Assembly: GCA_903970565.1 (NCBI GenBank)
Contig: CAJCJE010000129.1
Location: 1 to 6,888, forward strand
Source: Candidatus Melainabacteria bacterium
Lineage (GTDB): Bacteria; Actinomycetota; Actinomycetes; Mycobacteriales; Pseudonocardiaceae
Direction: 5' to 3'
Length of the DNA: 6,888 nt
Made by a program: the position numbers and the translations under genes. Shown one piece after another: positions 1 to 6,008 of this stretch. Positions within the stretch are counted from its first letter, which is position 1. Each line of letters starts with the position of its first letter. Under the pieces are notes generated by a model. The model was given only the letters and a program-made list of their open reading frames with translations, searched no databases and was not told the DNA's origin.

Positions 1-3
1 CTT

Positions 4-1404
4 TCAGCCGATGTGCAGGTGGCGGACGGTCGTGTACAGGTTGAGCACCGCGAGGGCCAGCGGCAGCACCGAGGCGATCAGGATGATCTCGATGATGTCG
101 ACGGTGCGCCGCAGCACCGGGGAGAACCGCTGCTCCGGGAACACGATGCCGATCACCAGCGTGGCGACCGCCAGCACGACCAGCGAGCCGAACACCATGA
201 TCAGCCGGTCGCTCGGCGTCGCCTCGTCCAGCCAGCCGATCAGCAGGCCGGCGGCGGTCAGGATGCCGGTGGCCAGCAACGCGATCGCCTGGCTGCCGTT
301 GGCGTAGGTACGACCGCGCAGCATCAGCACCGCGGCGATGGCGGCACCCTCCAGCACCCCCCAGATCGCCGGGTCGGTCGCGGCGATGACCGCGCCGACC
401 GCCGAGGTGACACCACAGCCGATGATCATGCCGGTCATGAACTCGTGGGCCCGGCCCGCCCTGCGCTCGATCTCCTGGTAGTCCGGGAAACCGGAGTCCT
501 CTTTCAGGTCCGCCGCGTTGCCCGGCACGTTGGGCAGTGGCAGTTTGGCCATCCAGATGGTCAGCCTCGGTAGGACCGACAGCAGCCCCAGCGATATCGC
601 GGCGGCGACCCCGGCGATGCCGGTCGACGGGGAACTCAGGAACACCCCGGCCGCGAAGGTCAGCGCACCCAGCAGGCCGGCGGTCGCGCCCGCGACGAAC
701 ACGGTGATCCCGGTGCCGATGACCATGATCGAGGCGACCGAGACCAACAACAGGAACACGCAGGCCAGCAGGTAGTTGGCGGCGTGCACGCCGTGCGGCA
801 CGACATACAGGCCGGAGACGAACGCCATCGGCATACCGCCGGCCGCCGCGACGAGGATGCCGGTCTGCCGCGTGCCGTAGGAGCGGGTGATCGTGGCACC
901 GACGGTGACCGCGATGATCGCGACGATGCCGGCCGCGATCGCCGCCGCGAGACCGTTGCCGTTCGGGTCCGCGATCGGGCCGGACAGCAACGCGGCGGCG
1001 GCTGCGGCGATCAGCGCGAGCGCCGCCGTGACGTGTCCGAACCGGTGCGCGATGTCCTTGGTCCACGGTCGGTAACTGTCCGGAGAGGACTCCGCGATCG
1101 CGTCGACGACATCGTCGTACAGCGGTGGGGGCGGGTTCTCCGAGCGGCGCCGCAGTTGCAGCAGGTCGCCGTCGACGACGCCGAGGGAGGCCAGCGTCCG
1201 GCTCGGCTCCAGCGGAGCCTCGCCCAACCTGGCCACGCACCAGCCGCCGTGCCGCGCCCCGCCGTCCGGAGTGACCTCCTTGGCCATCTCCAGCAGCATC
1301 GGCAGCAGGTCGGCAACTGCCACATCGGCGGGCAGCGCGACGTCGATGCGCGTCCGCGGTGCCACCACCGTCACCCGGCTGAACACCGTCGTTCCGGTCG
1401 CCAC
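4..1404 (-). CDS. eccD: Type VII secretion integral membrane protein EccD (ESX-4-like)
   Basis: EccD is the most hydrophobic core subunit of the ESX/type VII secretion membrane complex; in known structures it forms dimers that build the membrane barrel around EccC. The 466-residue protein has the family architecture. Residues about 1-87 resemble the YukD/ubiquitin-like cytosolic domain, followed by a linker with PPPPLYDDVVDAIAE (about 91-105). About 11 hydrophobic segments follow, near 123-141, 149-172, 180-202, 209-230, 232-255, 262-285, 324-342, 346-361, 370-391, 399-421 and 433-456. A charged loop (about 286-322) separates segments 6 and 7. Length and segment count fit full-length EccD, so the gene looks intact. 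The GTG at 1404-1402 is chosen because an in-frame TGA lies 11 codons upstream (1440-1438), no other usual start intervenes, and a purine-rich ribosome site precedes it. It is transcribed divergently from eccC. In ESX-4 loci the mycosin gene follows eccD, which would lie off the left edge. Family assignment is secure; the ESX-4 subtype is inferred from gene order. Confidence 0.95.
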   Translation of the reverse strand: MATGTTVFSRVTVVAPRTRIDVALPADVAVADLLPMLLEMAKEVTPDGGARHGGWCVARLGEAPLEPSRTLASLGVVDGDLLQLRRRSENPPPPLYDDVVDAIAESSPDSYRPWTKDIAHRFGHVTAALALIAAAAAALLSGPIADPNGNGLAAAIAAGIVAIIAVTVGATITRSYGTRQTGILVAAAGGMPMAFVSGLYVVPHGVHAANYLLACVFLLLVSVASIMVIGTGITVFVAGATAGLLGALTFAAGVFLSSPSTGIAGVAAAISLGLLSVLPRLTIWMAKLPLPNVPGNAADLKEDSGFPDYQEIERRAGRAHEFMTGMIIGCGVTSAVGAVIAATDPAIWGVLEGAAIAAVLMLRGRTYANGSQAIALLATGILTAAGLLIGWLDEATPSDRLIMVFGSLVVLAVATLVIGIVFPEQRFSPVLRRTVDIIEIILIASVLPLALAVLNLYTTVRHLHIG

Positions 1405-1409
1405 CAGCG

Positions 1410-1417
1410 CCCCCTTC
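1410..1417 (-). promoter_or_regulatory. Ribosome binding site of eccD
   Basis: On the minus strand GAAGGGGG occupies 1417-1410, ending five bases before the GTG start at 1404. The purine run and its spacing support GTG 1404 as the start. Confidence 0.6.
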
Positions 1418-1476
1418 GGTCCTGTCGGTTCATCACTTCATACCTGGTCGAGATCACGCCTGTGCAGCGGCACGGA

Positions 1477-1500
1477 CAACACCGCCAACACCGCCAACAC
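1477..1500. repeat. 9-bp tandem repeat, about 2.7 copies
   Basis: The unit CAACACCGC occurs at 1477-1485 and 1486-1494, followed by the partial unit CAACAC at 1495-1500. The copies are exact. The 9-bp period is a multiple of three, but the stretch is not in a credible gene. It lies about 75-95 bp upstream of the eccD start, probably in its leader or promoter region. Function unknown; it may be a simple slippage repeat. Confidence 0.6.
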
Positions 1501-1516
1501 GGCGCCGCGGAATGTG

Positions 1517-1526
1517 GCGGTACCGC
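1517..1526. repeat. Perfect 10-bp palindrome GCGGTACCGC, first copy of a repeated word
   Basis: The perfect palindrome GCGGTACCGC sits inside the word TGGCGGTACCG (1515-1525). The same 11-bp word recurs at 1629-1639. A duplicated dyad in a divergent promoter region is what a dimeric repressor site can look like, but no regulator is identified here, and short GC-rich palindromes are common in such genomes. Confidence 0.35.
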
Positions 1527-1549
1527 GCGGGCAACACGCACCGCAGCCA

Positions 1550-1569
1550 CACCGCTCGTGCCAGCGGTG
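1550..1569. repeat. Hairpin-forming inverted repeat, 7-bp stem and 6-base loop
   Basis: CACCGCT (1550-1556) and AGCGGTG (1563-1569) are perfect inverted repeats around the loop CGTGCC. The site lies about 150 bp upstream of the eccD start. It could fold in an eccD leader RNA or act as a DNA dyad. It has no following T-run on either strand, so it is not a classical terminator. Confidence 0.4.
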
Positions 1570-1628
1570 ACCATAGCCCGGACAGGCTTGCCCAAACCGG
1601 CCCGCGACAGCGGCGAGCGCCCTTAGTA

Positions 1629-1639
1629 TGGCGGTACCG
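1629..1639. repeat. Second copy of the TGGCGGTACCG word
   Basis: This is an exact 11-bp repeat of 1515-1525, 114 bp away, containing the 8-bp palindrome CGGTACCG (1632-1639). The flanks differ from the first copy. Possible paired operator with 1517-1526; function unproven. Confidence 0.35.
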
Positions 1640-1804
1640 GATACGGCGGGATGGCCGGTTCGGGCGAACACGTCGGACTGGTTTCGCCGCCCGAGGGTCC
1701 TGCGCCGCCGTCCTCGCCCACGACTTGGCCACTCCGCGCCGGAGGCGGTAGGAAGGTCCGTGGAGCCGATCGCGACCCCCGAGGCGGGCGGTGCCGTGCT
1801 CGAC

Positions 1805-1854
1805 TTCGTATCGTCTTGGCGACGAGCAGTTCGTATCGTCTTGACGACGAGCAG
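1805..1854. repeat. 25-bp direct tandem repeat, two abutting copies with internal dyads
   Basis: Copy 1 is 1805-1829 and copy 2 is 1830-1854, with no bases between them. They differ only at unit position 15 (G at 1819, A at 1844). Both begin TTCGTATCGTC and end GACGAGCAG. Within each copy TCGTC and GACGA form an inverted repeat around five bases (1811-1825 and 1836-1850). A near-perfect 25-bp duplication ending 135 bp before the eccC start is unlikely by chance and suggests tandem regulator sites or a recent duplication. The single difference turns TTGGCG into TTGACG, a good -35-like hexamer, in copy 2. Confidence 0.75.
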
Positions 1855-1870
1855 ACAGCTGGTCTGACAT
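1841..1870 (+). promoter_or_regulatory. Weak candidate promoter for eccC
   Basis: TTGACG (1841-1846) matches five of six bases of the housekeeping -35 consensus and lies in the second 25-bp repeat. The best -10-like hexamer at an acceptable distance, TGACAT (1865-1870, 18-bp spacer), matches TATAAT poorly. Many actinobacterial promoters are weakly conserved, so this is only a candidate. If used, it gives an eccC leader of roughly 110 bases. Confidence 0.22.
1852..1866. repeat. Inverted repeat CAGAC-N5-GTCTG
   Basis: CAGAC (1852-1856) and GTCTG (1862-1866) are perfect inverted repeats around AGCTG. The dyad starts within the last three bases of the 25-bp tandem repeat and overlaps the proposed promoter spacer, where a repressor operator would be effective. 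No regulator can be named. Confidence 0.35.
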
Positions 1871-1886
1871 CGCGACATATCGACAG
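1866..1886. repeat. Three GACA(T/G) words phased at 8 bp
   Basis: GACAT (1866-1870), GACAT (1874-1878) and GACAG (1882-1886) are spaced exactly 8 bp apart, directly after the CAGAC/GTCTG dyad. The words are short, so chance is possible, but they extend a dense repeat cluster running from 1805 to 1886. Confidence 0.3.
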
Positions 1887-1973
1887 CCCGACACGCAGAT
1901 CCCGCCAGATGGTTTCCCGCTGGACCCCGTTCCACCCCCGCTAGATCCCTGCCTGGTCGTTCCTGCCCGAGTC

Positions 1974-1979
1974 GAGAGG
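1974..1979 (+). promoter_or_regulatory. Ribosome binding site of eccC
   Basis: GAGAGG at 1974-1979 precedes the GTG at 1990 by ten bases. An in-frame TAG at 1942 and no ATG or GTG between it and 1990 make this the only sensible upstream start. Confidence 0.6.
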
Positions 1980-1989
1980 TCCTCCTTCG

Positions 1990-4900
1990 GTGAGCACGCT
2001 GCAATTCAAGCGAATGCCGCGGCTGGCCGCGCCGCGCCGGCCCGGTGGTGAGGTCCACCTGGAGCCGCCACCCGAGGTCCCCAGGGTCATCCCCGGCAAC
2101 ATCGTGATGAAACTGTTGCCGGTCGTCATGATCCTCGCCTCGCTGGGCATGACCGCCTTCATGATCAGGTCGGGCAACAGTACGACCGGCATCATGATGG
2201 GCGGGATGATGCTGGTCGGCTCGGTCGGTTCGATGGCCGGCGGTGGTGGTCGCGGCGGCGGCGCCAAGAAGGCCGAGATGAACGAGGACCGCAAGGACTA
2301 CCTGCGCTACCTCGGCCAGATGCGGGAGCGGGCCAGGGAGTCCACCCTGGAACAGCGCGACGAACGCGAATGGGTGCACCCCGACCCGCAGGCCCTCTGG
2401 TCGATCGCGACCAGCAGGCGGATGTGGGAGCGGCGCACCGCCGACGGCGATTTCCTGCACCTGCGCGTCGGCCGTGGCTCGCAGCGGCTGGACACCCGGC
2501 TGGTGCCGCCGCAGACCGGTCCGGTCGAGGAACTCGAACCCATCGCCACGCTCGCGCTGCGCCGGTTCGTCCGAGCGCACTCCATCGTGCCCGACCTGCC
2601 GGTGTCCATCGCGCTGCGCAGCTTCGCCGCGGTCGGCCTACAGGGCGACAAGGACCAGGTCCGCGGCCTGGCCAGGGCCATGATTGCCCAGATGATCGCC
2701 TTCCACTCCCCGGACGACCTGCTCGTCGCGGTGGTCACCGCGGGCCGGGCCAAGCAGGAATGGGAATGGGCGAAGTGGCCGCCGCACAGCCAACATCCGG
2801 TCATCGTGGACGGCATCGGTCCACTGAGGATGATCGGCGGTTCGCTCGGCCAGGTCGAGCACTGGCTCGATGAGCAGCTGCGGGACCGGCAGCGGTTCAC
2901 CCGCAACGCCACCCCGCCGGCCGACCAGCCGCACATCGTCATCGTCATCGACGAGGGCGACGTGACGCTGGAGGAGAACATCATCCTGGAGGAGGGCCTG
3001 GTCGGGGTCACCCTGCTGGACCTGTCCGACTCCCTCGGCAACCTCACCGCCCGCCGAGGACTCCGGATGGTGGTGGAGGCCGACCGGCTCGGTGCGCGCA
3101 GCGCCAACGGCGTCGAATGGTTCGGCTCCCCGGACAGCATGTCCGCGGTGGAGGCCGAGGCGCTGGCCCGTCGCCTGTCGCCGTACCGGATGAGCAACCA
3201 GCAGGACGACGGCGGCGACGAGCCGCTGCTGGCCAACCCCGGCATGTTGGAACTGCTCGGCATTCCCGGCGACCCGATGACCTTCGACGTGCAGGGCGCC
3301 TGGCGGCCCCGGCCGGTCCGGGACCGCTACCGGGTGCCCTTCGGCATCGGCGAACAGGGCCAGATGGTCGAGCTGGACATCAAGGAAGCCGCGATGGAGG
3401 GCATGGGCCCGCACGGCCTGTGCGTCGGCGCCACCGGTTCCGGCAAGTCCGAGTTCCTCCGCACCCTGGTACTGGCCATGCTCGCCACGCACTCCAGTTC
3501 CGCGCTGAACATGATCCTGGTCGACTTCAAGGGTGGCGCGACGTTCCTCGGCTTCGACGCCGCCCCGCACGTGGCCGCGACCATCACCAACCTCGCCGGC
3601 GACCTCACGATGGTCGACCGTATGAAGGACGCCATCGCCGGTGAGTGTGCCCGCCGGCAGGAACTGCTGGCCAAGGCGAACGCGAAGAACGTCTGGGACT
3701 ACGAGAAGATGCGCGAGAACGGCGCGGATCTCGACCCGCTGCCCGCCCTGTTCATCTGCATCGACGAGTTCTCCGAGATGCTCACCGCCAAGCCCGACTT
3801 CATCGACCTGTTCCTCCAGATCGGCCGTGTCGGCCGGTCGCTACAGATGCACATGCTGCTCGCCTCCCAGCGCCTGGAGGAGGGCAAGCTGCGCGGCCTG
3901 GACACCTACCTGTCCTACCGGATCGGCCTGAAGACCTTCTCCGCCTCGGAGTCGCGTGCCGCGATCGGTGTCCCGGACGCCTTCGAACTGCCGCCCATCC
4001 CCGGTTCCGGCTACCTCGCCATCCAGGGTGAGCCGATGGTCCGGTTCAAGGCCGCCTACGTCTCCGGCCCCTACCGGCCCTCCGGTATGCAGGCCGCCGG
4101 CCCGTCCGCGCCGATCACCAGTGACCGGCGACCCAAGTACTTCGTGCCCGACTACATCGAGATCCCGAAGGAACCGGAGCGGCCCAAGGACGCCCCCGCC
4201 CCGAAGCAGGAGGAGACCAACGAGCCCAGCCAGCTGGAGATCATCGTCGGCCGGCTCCAGGGCCAGGGCCCGCCCGCGCACGAGGTCTGGCTGCCCCCGC
4301 TGGTCGAACCGCCCTCGATGGACCAGCTGCTGCCCCCGGTCGCGCCGACCGAGGACCGGGGACTGTCCGCGGTCGGCTTCTTCGGCAACTCCCGGCTTCA
4401 GGTCCCGCTGGGCATGGTCGACAAGCCCTACGAACAGCGTCGCGACCTGCTCTGGGCCGACCTCTCCGGTGCCGCCGGGCACGGCGCGATCGTCGGCGGT
4501 CCGCAGTCCGGCAAGTCGATGATGCTGCGCACCCTGATCATGTCGATGGCCCTGACCCACACCCCCGAGGAAGTGCAGTTCTACTGCCTCGACCTCGGCG
4601 GTGGCACCCTGGCCACGACCGCGAGCCTGCCGCACGTCGGCGGGGTCGCCGGCCGGCTCGACCCGGACCTGGCCCGCCGGATGGTGGCCGAACTCAGCGC
4701 GCTGATCGCCGAACGCGAACAGCGCTTCCGCGACCAGGGCATCGACTCGATGGTCGAGTACCGCAACCGGAAACGGCGCGGCGAGATCAAGGACGACCCC
4801 TACGGCGACGTGTTTGTGCTGGTCGACGGCTGGCTGAACTTCCGGCAGGAGTTCGAGGCGCTGGAACCGCAGATCACCGCGCTGGCCGCGCAGGGTCTTT

Positions 4901-5964
4901 CCTACGGCGTGCACGTGATCGTCTCGGCCAACCGCTGGGCGGAGATCCGGCCCGCGCTCAAGGACCTGCTCGGCACCCGGTTCGAACTGCGCCTCGGTGA
5001 CCCGACCGAGTCCGATGTGGACCGTCGCGTCGCGGTGAACGTGCCGGCCGGCCGGCCCGGTCGCGGGATCACCAGGGACAAGCTGCACTTCCTGGTCGGC
5101 CTGCCCCGCATCGACGCCTCCACCGACGCGGAGACCGTCGCCGCCGGTATCTCCGACGCCAGCGGGAAGGTCCGGGGCGCCTGGCGCGGCCCGATCGCCC
5201 CGCAGGTGCGGCTGCTGCCCGACCTGCTGCCCTACGAGCAGCTGCCCGCGATCCGCCAGGCACCGAAGAAGGAACTGGTGCCGATCGGCGTCAACGAGGA
5301 CGAGCTGGCCACGGTCTGCCTGGACTTCGACTCTGAGCCGCACTTCGCCATCTTCGCCGACGGCGAGTCCGGCAAGACGAACATGCTGCGCACCATCATT
5401 CGCGGCATCACCACCAGCTACACGCCCAAGGAAGCACTCATCCTGCTGGTCGACTACCGGCGCACCATGCTCGGCTACATCAACACCGAGCACCTGCTGT
5501 CCTACGCGGTGTCCGGCAACCAGTTGCAGGGCATGGTCAAGGACGTCCGCAACTCGATGGAGGGCCGGCTGCCCGGACCGGACGTCACCCAGGAGCAGCT
5601 GCGCAACCGATCCTGGTGGAAGGGCCCCGAGCTGTTCGTGATCGTCGACGACTACGACCTGGTCGCCACCCAGGCCGGCAACCCGCTGCAACCGCTGTCG
5701 GAGTTCCTGGCCCAGGCCAAGGACGTCGGCCTGCACATGGTCGTAGCCCGGCGCACCGGTGGTGCCTCCCGGTCCACGTTCGACCCGGTCATCGGCAAGC
5801 TGAAGGAAATCTCCAGCCCCGGCTTCATCGGCAGCGGCAGCAAGGACGAGGGTGTGCTCTGGGGCACCGTCAAGCCGAGCGCGCAGCCGCCGGGACGAGG
5901 GACGATCATCAGCCGCAAACTGGGTCAGCAGCGGATGCAGGCGGCCTGGATTCCGCCGGAGTGA
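1990..5964 (+). CDS. eccC: Type VII secretion motor ATPase EccC, single-chain (FtsK/SpoIIIE type)
   Basis: EccC is the hexameric motor of the T7SS; it binds C-terminal signals of Esx/WXG100 substrates and drives export at the inner membrane. The 1324-residue protein is complete. A basic, proline-rich N terminus leads to two membrane segments (about 40-60 and 65-83) and a glycine-rich turn (84-91). A DUF/D0 domain follows (about 200-430), containing HIVIVIDEGDV (315-325). D1 has Walker A GATGSGKS (480-487), the family motif DFKGGATF (512-519), Walker B LFICIDE (587-593) and LLASQRLEEG (from 623). A proline/charge-rich linker (about 724-760) precedes D2, with Walker A GGPQSGKS (836-843) but a Walker B ending in DG (946-947). 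D3 has ADGESGKT (1123-1130) and VDD (1219-1221). Only D1 has the catalytic Asp-Glu pair, as is usual for EccC. The fused form matches EccC of ESX-2, -4 and -5 rather than the split EccCa/EccCb of ESX-1. It is followed 44 bp later by the Hsp70-like gene, probably in one operon. Confidence 0.97.
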   Translation: MSTLQFKRMPRLAAPRRPGGEVHLEPPPEVPRVIPGNIVMKLLPVVMILASLGMTAFMIRSGNSTTGIMMGGMMLVGSVGSMAGGGGRGGGAKKAEMNEDRKDYLRYLGQMRERARESTLEQRDEREWVHPDPQALWSIATSRRMWERRTADGDFLHLRVGRGSQRLDTRLVPPQTGPVEELEPIATLALRRFVRAHSIVPDLPVSIALRSFAAVGLQGDKDQVRGLARAMIAQMIAFHSPDDLLVAVVTAGRAKQEWEWAKWPPHSQHPVIVDGIGPLRMIGGSLGQVEHWLDEQLRDRQRFTRNATPPADQPHIVIVIDEGDVTLEENIILEEGLVGVTLLDLSDSLGNLTARRGLRMVVEADRLGARSANGVEWFGSPDSMSAVEAEALARRLSPYRMSNQQDDGGDEPLLANPGMLELLGIPGDPMTFDVQGAWRPRPVRDRYRVPFGIGEQGQMVELDIKEAAMEGMGPHGLCVGATGSGKSEFLRTLVLAMLATHSSSALNMILVDFKGGATFLGFDAAPHVAATITNLAGDLTMVDRMKDAIAGECARRQELLAKANAKNVWDYEKMRENGADLDPLPALFICIDEFSEMLTAKPDFIDLFLQIGRVGRSLQMHMLLASQRLEEGKLRGLDTYLSYRIGLKTFSASESRAAIGVPDAFELPPIPGSGYLAIQGEPMVRFKAAYVSGPYRPSGMQAAGPSAPITSDRRPKYFVPDYIEIPKEPERPKDAPAPKQEETNEPSQLEIIVGRLQGQGPPAHEVWLPPLVEPPSMDQLLPPVAPTEDRGLSAVGFFGNSRLQVPLGMVDKPYEQRRDLLWADLSGAAGHGAIVGGPQSGKSMMLRTLIMSMALTHTPEEVQFYCLDLGGGTLATTASLPHVGGVAGRLDPDLARRMVAELSALIAEREQRFRDQGIDSMVEYRNRKRRGEIKDDPYGDVFVLVDGWLNFRQEFEALEPQITALAAQGLSYGVHVIVSANRWAEIRPALKDLLGTRFELRLGDPTESDVDRRVAVNVPAGRPGRGITRDKLHFLVGLPRIDASTDAETVAAGISDASGKVRGAWRGPIAPQVRLLPDLLPYEQLPAIRQAPKKELVPIGVNEDELATVCLDFDSEPHFAIFADGESGKTNMLRTIIRGITTSYTPKEALILLVDYRRTMLGYINTEHLLSYAVSGNQLQGMVKDVRNSMEGRLPGPDVTQEQLRNRSWWKGPELFVIVDDYDLVATQAGNPLQPLSEFLAQAKDVGLHMVVARRTGGASRSTFDPVIGKLKEISSPGFIGSGSKDEGVLWGTVKPSAQPPGRGTIISRKLGQQRMQAAWIPPE

Positions 5965-5997
5965 GTCCTGGTGTCGCTTCGCGTTCCCCGAGTTGCC

Positions 5998-6001
5998 GAG
6001 G
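5998..6001 (+). promoter_or_regulatory. Ribosome binding site of the Hsp70-like gene
   Basis: GAGG at 5998-6001 is seven bases before GTG 6009 and favours that start over the in-frame GTG at 5961, which overlaps the eccC stop codon as GTGA but has a weaker upstream purine run. Confidence 0.5.
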
Positions 6002-6008
6002 TGTCGGC

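Larger units (their letters stand above)
1405..1989. other. Divergent intergenic region between eccD and eccC, rich in repeats
   Basis: This 585-bp spacer must carry the promoters for both divergent genes. Open frames cross it on both strands, but I see no convincing gene. The best candidates (ATG at 1628 or 1651, plus strand) lack a Shine-Dalgarno sequence, have roughly 70% G/C at third positions against well over 90% in the flanking genes, and encode arginine/proline-rich low-complexity peptides. Base composition is somewhat less GC-rich than the genes. It holds several short repeats and dyads, listed separately, clustered near the eccD side (1477-1569) and in the half nearer eccC (1805-1886). 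No tRNA, riboswitch or strong intrinsic terminator was recognised. The spacer is longer than simple back-to-back promoters need, suggesting operator sites, a long leader or a small RNA; that is inference. Confidence 0.7.

Noticed and set aside
13..573. Plus-strand open frame of 186 codons opposite eccD
   Set aside because: It is a shadow of eccD; the product is dominated by Asp, Gln, Arg and His from reverse-reading GC-rich codons.
1624..1629. TAGTAT as a plus-strand -10 box
   Set aside because: No -35-like hexamer lies at a suitable distance upstream, and it would give a leader of more than 350 bases for eccC.
1805..1854. CRISPR array
   Set aside because: The two 25-bp copies abut directly with no spacer between them, and no cas gene is present.
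1628..1867. Possible small gene of 79 codons in the spacer, plus strand
   Set aside because: There is no Shine-Dalgarno sequence, third-position GC is near 70% against over 90% in neighbouring genes, the peptide is arginine-rich, and the frame runs through the 25-bp tandem repeat.
1651..1944. Possible small gene of 97 codons in the spacer, plus strand
   Set aside because: It overlaps the previous frame and the tandem repeats, has no ribosome site, and shows no recognisable fold, signal or WXG motif.
1438..2580. Open frame of 380 codons on the minus strand across the spacer and the start of eccC
   Set aside because: It overlaps the eccC N-terminal coding region, ends beside the eccD leader, and encodes an arginine/glycine/histidine-rich peptide without domain features.
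3841..5736. Long open frame of 631 codons on the minus strand opposite eccC
   Set aside because: It is an antisense shadow of a strongly supported gene. Very high third-position GC suppresses stop codons in the opposite frames, and its product is low-complexity and unlike any family I know.
5965..6008. Terminator between eccC and the Hsp70-like gene
   Set aside because: The 44-bp gap has no convincing stem-loop and no T-run; co-transcription is more likely.
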